From positions 248,001 to 312,000 of the forward strand of contig CANTFK010000985.1 in NCBI GenBank assembly GCA_947646735.1: DNA of 64,000 nt, read 5' to 3'. This stretch comes from Peronospora farinosa. Lineage: Eukaryota > Oomycota > Peronosporomycetes > Peronosporales > Peronosporaceae. Position numbers and translations under genes: made by a program. Numbering within the stretch: the stretch's first letter is position 1; each line of letters begins with the position of its first letter. Shown here piece after piece: positions 43,701-51,552 of the stretch. A model generated the notes under the pieces. That model worked only from the letters and a program-made list of their open reading frames with translations. It searched no databases and had not been told where the DNA came from.

Positions 43701-44251
43701 CAGCGTCCGATGAAGAGCGCGGTCGCTTAGAGACGGTCGGTGAGTTCCACTTGGGTGAGTTTGTCAATCGTTTCAGATACGGATCGTTGGTCATGCAGAA
43801 CAATGCTACGTCGGCACAAGCACTCGCTGCCAGCACTTCAACAGGCCCCAGTGACATGGTTGACGTGGATAAATCAGCACCTGGTGTCTTAGCTGTCCAA
43901 AATCAATCAATGCTGTTCGGAACTGTCAGCGGTATGATTGGCGTCATTTTTTCGATTAGCAAAGACCAGCACGCATTCCTGCTTCGTGTTCAACAAGCGC
44001 TCACGGAAGTCGTAAAGGGCGTTGGCGGTTTCTCCCACAAAGAGTGGCGCACGTTTGAGAACCGGCGATCAGCGTCGGAAGCACGCAACTTCATTGATGG
44101 AGATTTGGTAGAAAGTTTTTTAGACTTACCGAAGCCCCAGATGATAAAGGTGGTGGAAAAACTCAACAACGATGGAATGCTGGATGGGACGGACCAATAT
44201 ACGGTGGAGGATTTGACGTTGCGGATTGAAGAGCTCGCCCAACTGCACTAA
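40799..44251 (+). CDS. DDB1: DNA damage-binding protein 1 (DDB1), CUL4 adaptor
   Basis: Single-exon gene, 1,150 residues against about 1,140 in animals. The start MAYNYVATAQKPTSV is the conserved DDB1 N-terminus (N-Y-V-x-T-A-x-K-P), followed by LLVAKSTRFEVHLLTPEGL and GRIAIFEVFR. Three beta-propellers (BPA, BPB, BPC) run through the protein, and the C-terminal helical part (HKEWRTFENRRSASEARNF, then FLDLPKPQMIKVVEKLNND) is also conserved. DDB1 links CUL4-RBX1 ubiquitin ligase to substrate receptors in nucleotide excision repair, replication licensing and chromatin control. The absence of introns in a 3.4-kb gene fits other large genes in the window. The ATG at 40,799 is firm because of the N-terminal match. 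Confidence 0.97.
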   Translation: MAYNYVATAQKPTSVTHSLTAVFTGSNDTNLLVAKSTRFEVHLLTPEGLQPQHDINLYGRIAIFEVFRVANESQDWLFIVTQRFQFCVLAYDAATQQILTKAHGNIRDSIGRSSEIVTSGNIDPEGRLIGMNLYEGYFKIIPVDSGKGILKDTFNIRLDELRVIDIKFLHGYNKPTICVLYEDYKAARHIKTYHILLKEKDFAEGPWSQSNVEAGASLLIPVPAPTGGVLIVSNQTIVYHNGNTFHAIPMQSTVIQVYGAVDKDGSRFLLADQYGTLSVVALQLTGKEVTGVHLEVLGETSIASCLSYLDNGVVFIGSTFGDSQLIKLNADRDEHGSYVEVLDTYVNVGPIIDFCVMDLDRQGQGQLVTCSGADKDGTLRVIRNGIGINEQANAELPGIKGMWSLREAFAAEHDKYLLQSYVNEIRILAIDDEDDMEEKEISAFANVKTLFCRNMYGDMWLQATESEVRLISCSTLSLSSTWSPPSGSRITVVAANPTQVVCATSGGVLVYLEVENGKAIVKKSVKMEHEIACVDITPRAHSNAGDGDVVMSGSPTHWDMVALRSSICVVGLWTNFSVSVLKLPTLERLTTEPLGTDLLPRSVLCNTFEGKDYLLVGLGDGSLMNYELNVEQGKLGIRKRVSLGSQPLSLSTFRSKNMTHVFAACDRPTVIYSNNNKLLYSNINSKEVNVMCPFNSESFPECLALSSETELTIGTVDDIQKLHIQTFHLNEWARRIAHNAESHTLGVLTVNFTVDDTGEEVDQGFVRLFDDQTFEVLHSHRLDPFETPCSVVVCPFAGDSTSASYFVVGTAYVHEEEAEPHQGRILVFDVTGIHGERKLQLVAEKEVKGAVYCLNAFNGKVLAGVNSKAQLYKWSENTDNEKELVSECGHYGHTLVLYMESRGDFIVVGDLMKSISLLSYKQLDGTIEEIARDLNSNWMSAVGIIDDDTYIGSETDFNLFTVQRNSGAASDEERGRLETVGEFHLGEFVNRFRYGSLVMQNNATSAQALAASTSTGPSDMVDVDKSAPGVLAVQNQSMLFGTVSGMIGVIFSISKDQHAFLLRVQQALTEVVKGVGGFSHKEWRTFENRRSASEARNFIDGDLVESFLDLPKPQMIKVVEKLNNDGMLDGTDQYTVEDLTLRIEELAQLH

Positions 44252-45025
44252 TTCAAACGAACGAACTGCACGAAGTGAACAGAAGAAAAAAAGTTAGAGG
44301 CCTAAACATCCGTGGATGGTGTGTGTCGAACTATGACGTGGTCATATTGGAGTCTCAATTTTACACTCGCTTTGATGCTTGATGATGTTTGTTATCTTCT
44401 TAAGACGATATTTGGTACGACTCCAGTCAAAAGTCAAAGTGGCAGTAATCCCTGCGACACGACGTTTCGTGGGAATGATGGTTTAATATCGTATACTCTA
44501 TGAAACCATCATTCCTACGCTGGGTACTGAAGAGTGACGAACGGCGTCACGTCTATCTAATAATCTGTTCCGGTCATGTTATTATGGTCGGTAAAAGTTC
44601 AGTAGCAGGCGTCGCTCTTGAGTCCGGATAGATCTTACCATCACGGAAAGTTTCAGGTACTAGCTAGTATTTCGCGTCCCCATTGGATTCAATATGATCG
44701 ATCGACTGCAGTCATCATGGCCACATCTTCTTGGCTTATCCTCAGAAAATGATTGGACCGAGGTGCTTCTCTTTTCTTTGATGAGACGATACCAATCTCG
44801 CTTGGAATAGATAGAGATTGGATAGGCTTTTTTACATGACGTCGTAAGTCACTATGTAGTACCTAGTGTCGGAATGATGGTTTAAAGCGTATGCTGCATG
44901 TCCAGCCGCTTCATGATCCTTCATCACGAGACGTCACTTGGCTATAAAAAAAGATTGGCGGCTTCATTTTCAAACCGTCCAAGTGGAGCACAGAGCGTCA
45001 ATCGGATCAACTACAATTGCAAACA
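44252..45025. other. Intergenic region with a repeated GGAATGATGGTTT motif
   Basis: No gene is visible over 770 bp. GGAATGATGGTTT occurs at 44,472-44,484 and again at 44,871-44,883. Its exact reverse complement occurs at 44,503-44,515, making a 13-bp hairpin with an 18-nt loop. The direct copies also share a CGTAT-CT--ATG tail. The right part should hold the promoter of the BT1 gene. Confidence 0.7.
44941..44980 (+). promoter_or_regulatory. Putative oomycete core promoter (TATA-like run plus initiator-like TCATTTTCA)
   Basis: CTATAAAAAAAG at 44,942 is followed 12 bp later by GGCTTCATTTTCAAACC (about 44,959-44,975). The latter resembles the oomycete initiator consensus (TCATTYYNCA type). It lies 50-60 bp before the ATG of the BT1 transporter, a usual distance for oomycete transcription starts. 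Confidence 0.45.
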
Positions 45026-46771
45026 ATGGGTCATGAACTTGTAAGTCCTCACTGTCCATCCTTGTCATTTGCAATGCTAAATTCAAGTCGCAACATGTAC
45101 GACGCAGCATCCACGGTCACCGCCAGTCCAGTCAATGCCGAGACTTTTTGCAATAGTCATTCTGGATTCTATGAAATGGCGTTCTCCCCATTGTCAACCA
45201 TTCAAGAACAAGAATCTTTTTTTGCTCACCGATCACGTCGCACTGTAGCTCTTCTAGTCAACTACTTCACTGCCGGACTATTCCATGGCGTCGTGCCAGC
45301 TTTGGTGTACCCGTTGTTTAAGATTCGTCTTGGATTACAGGGCTACCAAGCTAATGCAGCACAGACACTGCTAGGTTGTGCTTGGCATGGCAAAATATTG
45401 TTGTGTCTGCTTACAGACTGTGTGCCAATATTTGGCCGCAGACGCACCCCGTACCTCTACGTGGGGTGGATATTGGTGTTGATGATCTTCGGATCATTGC
45501 TAATACTTGATCCAGCTTTGACCATGGATAGTAGTGATGTCATTGACGCACCAACGCTCATTTTCGTGATTGCTGCAGCCTCTGTGGGATATTTACTAGT
45601 TGATGCGGCTTGTGATGGTATCATGGTGGAAACGGTGCATTGGGATAGCCAAATTAAAGAGCAAGGTCTTGTTCATTCTTCGAGTCTTTCACAGAGCACT
45701 GTGCATGCTGTAAGATTCATTGCCGAACTTTTTGGAACACTTCTTATCGCCGTTGGAATGAACTCGGAGAAGTATAAAGGCGGGTTCTCATTTGAGCTCT
45801 CGCTGCAAGCGCTCTTCGTGGTTTTGCTTTCCGTTGCTTTAGTTGCACTGGGTTCTACCGTGTGGGGGTTTACTGAGACGCGTGAGATGCGTGATGCTGA
45901 AGCGGAAGCTATGGACGCAAATGGTGCTGTTGAAATGCCGAATTTACAAGCAAAGCTGGGTGAGTTTTGGCGCATCATGCAGCAGCATGCAACGTGGCAA
46001 ATTGCTGGCTTTGGCTTTCTGCAAAAGCTGTGTCTCTCTTTTGGCATGGATTCGGCCCCACCTTCCCAAGCAATGCACGAATTCTGGTTGCACACTGATC
46101 CTTTCACGAAGAATCTTTTTCTTGCATTTTCAAACGGTGTCGTGTGCGTCGCAGCTTCTATCTTTGTCCATCGCTGTCTTTTGTTCTCGAGTTGGCATTC
46201 ATCGTTACTTATTGCACTACTCGGTGGACTCGTTGTTGGGTTTCCCATTGTAATGATGGTCGTATTCAACGTATGGCGCAGCAAGATTTTCTTCCTAATT
46301 GCTACCACGATCACTGGATTCTCGGACTGCATTGCCATGGTGGTGCGAATGCTCGTGGTCGTCGAAATTGCTGAGCCAGGTTTTGAAAGCAGTACGTATG
46401 GACTCGTAACTTCGGTGTACAACCTCGCAGACCCTGTAGCCACTGCACTGAGCAATGCGATCGGCACCCATTTTCAAGTCTTTGACAAGAATATTGAGCA
46501 AGACTCGGACGACGTACGAACGCGAGTTGGGATACTTTTCGCTGCGCTTTTTAGTATCCGAGCTTTGGTAGGACTGGGCACGTTACCTTTGGTACCTCCA
46601 CAACAATGTGTTGCTCGCGAGTTGAAAGCTCGAGGAGAATCCAGTAAATGCAAGACAATAGTGGTGTTTTCGACTATAGGTATCACCTTCTTTGCAGCTC
46701 TTGCTGCCAATTTGTTATCCGTGTTCCACGGAACACATTGCCTAGAGTTTGCTGGTGGTATGGGCTGCTAA
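45026..46771 (+). CDS. Folate-biopterin transporter (BT1 family, MFS-related)
   Basis: Single-exon gene, 581 residues from the ATG at 45,026. After a polar 70-residue N-terminus come about twelve hydrophobic segments. Landmarks are VNYFTAGLFHGVVPALVYP, GCAWHGKILLCLLTDCVPI followed by GRRRTPYLYVGW (the conserved cytosolic loop of the family), SVGYLLVDAACDGIMVE, TITGFSDCIAMVVRMLVVV and SSTYGLVTSVYNLADPVA. BT1/FBT proteins carry folates, pterins or related compounds across membranes and are expanded in oomycetes and trypanosomatids. The substrate of this copy is not known. It is at the plasma membrane or an organelle membrane. Flanking DNA shows no tandem copy. Confidence 0.92.
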   Translation: MGHELVSPHCPSLSFAMLNSSRNMYDAASTVTASPVNAETFCNSHSGFYEMAFSPLSTIQEQESFFAHRSRRTVALLVNYFTAGLFHGVVPALVYPLFKIRLGLQGYQANAAQTLLGCAWHGKILLCLLTDCVPIFGRRRTPYLYVGWILVLMIFGSLLILDPALTMDSSDVIDAPTLIFVIAAASVGYLLVDAACDGIMVETVHWDSQIKEQGLVHSSSLSQSTVHAVRFIAELFGTLLIAVGMNSEKYKGGFSFELSLQALFVVLLSVALVALGSTVWGFTETREMRDAEAEAMDANGAVEMPNLQAKLGEFWRIMQQHATWQIAGFGFLQKLCLSFGMDSAPPSQAMHEFWLHTDPFTKNLFLAFSNGVVCVAASIFVHRCLLFSSWHSSLLIALLGGLVVGFPIVMMVVFNVWRSKIFFLIATTITGFSDCIAMVVRMLVVVEIAEPGFESSTYGLVTSVYNLADPVATALSNAIGTHFQVFDKNIEQDSDDVRTRVGILFAALFSIRALVGLGTLPLVPPQQCVARELKARGESSKCKTIVVFSTIGITFFAALAANLLSVFHGTHCLEFAGGMGC

Positions 46772-47162
46772 TGTACGTATTCCTCTAATTACTCTAGCTG
46801 TCCATGTACATTGATTGACACATTTGCAACACGTACAACAAGATGAATCCCAGAGCAATTGATGTTTGCTAATAACCTTGTCAAACTGCATTAGTGCTTC
46901 CAAAGAATTGAAATCGATTGATTTCTTGAACCATATACCAGTGAAGATGTTGATGCTTGTGCTGCAAAGTGACAACACACAGACACGTAAACACGCTTGT
47001 ATTCAGTCAAATTACCTCCTGCCCAACAGCATTTCCCAGCACCTTTTGTTTCAGGTAACAATCAGACTGACAACATCTTGTTCAAAAGGTTCAAAAAAGG
47101 TGATCTCGATATCAACATCGTTACCAATAACCTCTCAAGCTTCGAGACTCTCCCTTTTGTTG
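46772..47162. other. Intergenic or unassigned exon region
   Basis: Short open frames on both strands give no known family. The minus strand over 46,780-47,060 could hold a small terminal exon of the jacalin-like gene (acceptor-like TTTGCAG at about 46,960 on the minus strand), but the splice phases do not give a convincing continuation. Confidence 0.3.
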
Positions 47163-47882
47163 CTAATTCACATGATCAATCTCTGCAACGTCGACTTCAG
47201 CTTCCATCGTATCTTTACTTTCCGGTCGGTCTGCAAACCGAAATCCAAGATCAATCTCCTCGTCCCCACGTAAGAAATCACCAAAGAAACCGGCAAAACA
47301 TTTCCCCTCAGGAGCCTCGACAGCTTTACACAATTCCCCATGTTTAATGTATCCAAATCGATCCGAAGTTCGTTCGTTCGTTACAAATTGAATCGCATGA
47401 ATCTCTCGACGGACTCGGAACAAATGAACCTTCAGAATGACCTCATTGTCTCCTAATTCAAACCATAGTCTCTCCTTCATCTCGTCCTTCTCTTTTGGCA
47501 AATACAAGCCTTCCACCTTCACTAACACGCCGTCCGAGATATCAATTCCTACACGTTGTATCTTCAAGTCCAGAGCCAAAGATTCAAGTCCCCATTTTTC
47601 CTTCGAGCCAACACGTCCCGTTGATTTGTACAGCAGCATCTTAGTGTCCTCATCCAGTACAATTGATCCTTCGATCGACATGGTATCGTCCTCTTCATGA
47701 TCTAAATCTGTATCACCAATTGCATCTTCATCAAAGAGAATCTCGGGCGTCTTGTCTTCTAAAAGTGCAGTATGAATACTATCCCGCGTTCTTCTCTCTC
47801 CATCCAGCAATGGCAGGCCATCGTCGTAACAAGCACTCATTGTACTGACTTTAGTTATTCTTTCTAAATTGGAAACTGACAT
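47163..47882 (-). CDS. Jacalin-like domain protein
   Basis: Single-exon frame of 239 residues from ATG 47,882. A second in-frame ATG (MSACYDDGLPLL) about 15 codons later is equally plausible. The N-terminal half is acidic. The C-terminal half has the pattern of a jacalin-type lectin fold: REIHAIQFVTNERTSDRFG, then EAPEGKCFAGFFGDFLRGDE and IDLGFRF. In that family the 'I-x-I-Q-F-x-T-N' strand and the 'G-x-x-I-x-G-F-x-G' strand are typical. There is no signal peptide, so a cytosolic protein is likely. The sugar-binding Gly-Asp loop cannot be confirmed. Other relatives of unknown role are possible. Confidence 0.5.
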   Translation of the reverse strand: MSVSNLERITKVSTMSACYDDGLPLLDGERRTRDSIHTALLEDKTPEILFDEDAIGDTDLDHEEDDTMSIEGSIVLDEDTKMLLYKSTGRVGSKEKWGLESLALDLKIQRVGIDISDGVLVKVEGLYLPKEKDEMKERLWFELGDNEVILKVHLFRVRREIHAIQFVTNERTSDRFGYIKHGELCKAVEAPEGKCFAGFFGDFLRGDEEIDLGFRFADRPESKDTMEAEVDVAEIDHVN

Positions 47883-48088
47883 GGGGACTCAAATTAATGT
47901 GTCTCGTTTGTATCAAATAAGAAAATGGGTCCAGTTGGTGAAGCCATCATCTCATCGTAAGACCAGGCCCATCTGTTTTTTGTCACCCATAAGTTGGACC
48001 TTATGTGGACCACGTGTAGAAACCGGTTCGTACAATATTACAATACGAAACTTTAAATTTTGTCATAAGAAGTTGAAAAAGTAGCATC

Positions 48089-49469
48089 ATGACGGACGTG
48101 GAAGCAAATGATACGATTCATCCGCATTTTCATGCCCTGTACATGACCAAAATGATGGAAAAGATTCGTTTGCATCACAAGACACCGCAAGCTGTTGCTG
48201 GTGAGCTTGAGACGGCTCTGGTCGGTTGTTTTTAGTTAAAAAATACATGTCAATTTGTGCATCTTTTCTTACTAAAAAGTAGTTTATTGATACGATAATA
48301 GCAACATTTGCAGCTTTTGCAGCAAGAAGTGGTTACAAAACAGGCGAAACAGAATTTACTGGACAGATTGGCGCAGGTGGAGACGTCAGAGGCGTTACAG
48401 AAGCTGGCGACGGCGAGGAAGATACAGGTGGAAGTTGGTTTCGAGCAAGAGAAGAAGGAATTGCAAATTGCAGTGCAAGAGCGTAAACATGCTCTTCAAT
48501 TGGTGGAGAGACTAGCAAATGAGGTGGAGCATGAAAAGCATCACGTGATGGAACAGGAACGAACGCAGGAAGCGCACGAGAGTGAAGTGGCTCAATTGAA
48601 CGAGGTGTGGAAAGAAATTCAAAAGAAAAATGCACATCGCAAGGCGGCAGTGCAAGTGGCAACGGGTGTCATGATTACGGATGAAGAGGATTGCAATCGG
48701 GTGTTGGATCAGCAGACGCAGAACATTCAGGAAATGCATCAGAAGCAGAAACAGCTCGAGGTACGAGAGACTGAAGCTTAGGTGTTTTTTTGGCTGCTAA
48801 GATCGGTCTGAGTTTCTTTTTTGTTTTGTTTATTGGTGGTCATAGGATCAGAAGATTGATACTAGTACTCAAGTCAAGCGGACTAAGCGGACGATCGAGA
48901 CTTTATTGAAGCAGGTGCGTAGTGTGTTGGATAGACACAATGTTAGCATAGGACTCACTTTTGCAAATGACTGGACTTATATGCTAGAACGATTTGAGGA
49001 GTAAAGACGCTGAAGTGAAAAAACGAGAACAGGATTACATGACGCTTCAACAAATGAAGAAATGGTGCGTCATGTGTGCATGGGATTGGATGCACAATGT
49101 GTCACTCATTGATTGTTCACTTGCAGGTATGACCATGTTAGAAGTATCCAGGAATCCATCTCTGGACTGGAGATTACGAAGATTGCCGATGATTACCTCG
49201 AAGTGCGAGTTCTAAAGTCGCATTTGGTGAGACTCTTTTGTGATCCTGAAACCACGAGATTGCTGCAAGTTCAGGTGTGTGATATGTCTAGTTCAGCTGC
49301 TTTGGTGATTCAGTATCATTTACGTCTTTTTCATTGTGCTTGTTGATTGCAGTTTTTAGACTCCGACGTGGCGTGTGCCGATCTTGTAGAGATCGCCGTG
49401 CGCGATAATAGCGTGCGGTATCTATTGTGCGAGTATCGCGAACGTGTGCGTGAGCAGCTAGCGCTGTGA
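48089..49469 (+). CDS. Coiled-coil protein with kinetochore-type (RWD-like) C-terminus
   Basis: About six exons. The first begins at ATG 48,089 (MTDVEANDTIHPHFHALY) and probably ends at 48,220. The second starts near 48,314-48,323 and carries a 150-residue coiled coil (LLDRLAQVETSEALQKLAT and onward) to 48,762. Small exons follow, joined in phase: DQKIDTSTQVKRTKRTIE, NDLRSKDAEVKKREQDY and a W-YDHVRSIQESISGLEIT junction. The last exon gives FLDSDVACADLVEIAVRDN and ends at 49,469. A long coiled coil followed by a small '..W-..-I-..-I-S-G-L-E-I' unit is the layout of KNL1/Spc7, SPC24 and SPC25 kinetochore proteins. Which of these it is, if any, is not decided. The splice donor of exon 1 is uncertain. 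Confidence 0.55.
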
Positions 49470-49973
49470 GACGGGTGCTTCTTCGAGTGAGAACAGTATT
49501 GAGTATGCATTTCATACAACCACCATGTTGATACACTACTGCTGCTGATGATACAGTATAGAGCTCGTACTTTTGCCCCCAGCCAAGATGTTTTTTCTTC
49601 TTGCTTTGATTACAGTTCATTCACCTGGAGCTTTCGAATCGTTTTTTTGTTGTTTTCGTAGGACGTAATCGATCGTAAGCTTGAAATTTGCAGCAATTTG
49701 CATTTCTTTGTCGCGACAGAATCGACGTTAGAGCATTTCTCGGACGTCGGTACGATTTTTACGTACCGACGTCTGAGAAATGCACAAATGTACAAGGTCT
49801 TACCCTACCAACGACCTTGTTCAGCGTGTGATAGTATCAACAAATACGTACACGAGTCTCAGCAAACTACAGCTTTTACCTTGTACTACACATGATAAAT
49901 AATAAATAATGTAGTTCTTGAATTGACATTGTTCATTGTACATGCTAAAATAGTAGATGAATGGCATCCAGCA
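49470..49973. other. Spacer between convergent genes
   Basis: No coding signal is present. It contains the two hairpins described separately (49,733-49,783 and 49,792-49,820) and AT-rich flanks. Two genes end into this region from both sides. Confidence 0.6.
49733..49783. repeat. 22-bp near-perfect inverted repeat (hairpin)
   Basis: The arms are 49,733-49,754 and 49,762-49,783 with a 7-nt loop (ATTTTTA). Twenty-one of 22 positions pair exactly and the remaining one is G opposite T, which would be a G-U pair in RNA. A second hairpin with 8-bp arms (ACAAGGTC/GACCTTGT, loop 13 nt) follows at 49,792-49,820. Confidence 0.9.
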
Positions 49974-51350
49974 CTACTGAAGAACTTGTTTGGTGAAACG
50001 AATGGCCATCTGGTAAAGATAGGAAACGCCGAGGTAGCCTAGACTGCACCCCGTCGACGTCAACTCCAGACCCGTCGCTACGAAACCATTCACCAACGCA
50101 TACTCGTACCAAGAGTTGAAGCATTCCTTAGCCACAAAGCTCACCTGGCGTGCCCCAATCTTCAGCAGAAGAAACCACAGCTTCGACATCTATTCGCACA
50201 AATACATGGCAGCAAAATGGTCACAACTTGCAAGCAAAGTCATTGCATAAAAGCATAGAACGATCAGTTACCTGAATGAAGTTTGAACAGAGCTCCAGCA
50301 CCAACTTTGCATGCTCGGGATAATACTTTTCTATCATTAGTGCCAGTGCGACCACGCTTGCCACAGGAATCTAAGACACAAAACACGAACATGAGATCCT
50401 TCTACCAACAAAACCCAGGATAGCAAAAGACGTACCGCTAAACCAATAAACGGCACTCCAGCTGCAACAAGTGATCCTGCTAGGAACGGATGCTCTACCG
50501 CTTCTTTGCGCGTCCGATTATACAGATCCGTCACGTACGTCCTCATTACTGCTGCTCGCTTCAACTGACTGCTATTTTCGCCATCCACTCGTCCATCCCG
50601 TCCCGATCCTCCATCTTCCTCTTCATTTTCTTCAAGCTCTTCAATCGTAATCCGACCATCACGATCTCCAGCTCGCACTTTTCTGCGCTCATCATCGCCC
50701 AGCGACGTAAACAACGACTGTCCTGCATTCAGCAGTTTCTGTGCAATATTCAGCGACAACTGCGCTGCCAAAGCCAGCTCGTCCTTTGTAATTGTGTTCA
50801 GTGCATGATCCATCGTCGTACACATTCCTTCAGCAAACACCATCATGTTACGCACGTTTTCTTCATTGGGCGGGACAATCAGCACCGCTGCATCACCATC
50901 TCGAGACACTATCACAGTACCATCATTCTTGCTACCATCATTCTGATACTGCTGTTCATCTTCCAATAGAGCTGAGGACTTTTGTAGCGCCTCCAGGACT
51001 TTAGTATCTGCCTGCTTCACATGATAACAAAGTTCCCGGATCTGCTCAGGGTCTTGTAGGATCGCACTGACGTTCTGCTTCATACTACAAAGACTTTCTT
51101 GTGTGGCACACACAGCACGAGCCAATCCAGTTGCTACTTCTTCGACACTGAGCTCCTGTACCGCAGCGTTGGCATCCGCACACGTCTGTGCTAAAAAGTC
51201 CAATATCGTCGCGTTCGCTGCCGCACTGTCACGTTTGTTTGCGTCACTTGAAGGAAAGGATAGAGAGTCATCTTGTGTGGTGATACACTGCTGGATCAAA
51301 AGCTCCATGGCCTGCGTCTGGGCACGTTCGTACTCGTCCATGGACGCCAT
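49974..51350 (-). CDS. Membrane protein with an EF-hand-like loop, function unknown
   Basis: Three exons: 51350-50436, 50370-50272 and 50189-49974, phases 0 and 0, giving 409 residues. The first two-thirds are helical and soluble (MASMDEYERAQTQAMELL). Residues about 230-245 contain AGDRDGRITIEELEE, which fits the twelve-residue loop of an EF-hand, but only one such loop is visible. Hydrophobic segments follow (LAGSLVAAGVPFIGLA, then PVASVVALALMI) and the C-terminus has further amphipathic or membrane helices. I do not recognise the family. A calcium-responsive membrane protein is one reading. The exon junctions are all GT-AG. The ATG was chosen because an upstream open stretch lacks a better start. 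Confidence 0.65.
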
Positions 51351-51552
51351 TACTCGACCCTCGAGCTTCTTCGTCGGTAAAATTAATGTACTGTACACTA
51401 TCTGCTTTACTACTTTTATGTACGATACACAATACATCGTCCTTCTTCATGGATAGTCATTATAATGAGGGAAAATTCTTTTGAAACGAGCTAGAGACGG
51501 ATCCTTGACGGCCGTTGTGGAAGGCCTCTCCTTTGTCCTTGTCTAGGCAGCC

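Noticed and set aside
45673..46467. 264-codon minus-strand frame
   Set aside because: Shadow of the BT1 transporter gene, which has strong family motifs on the plus strand.
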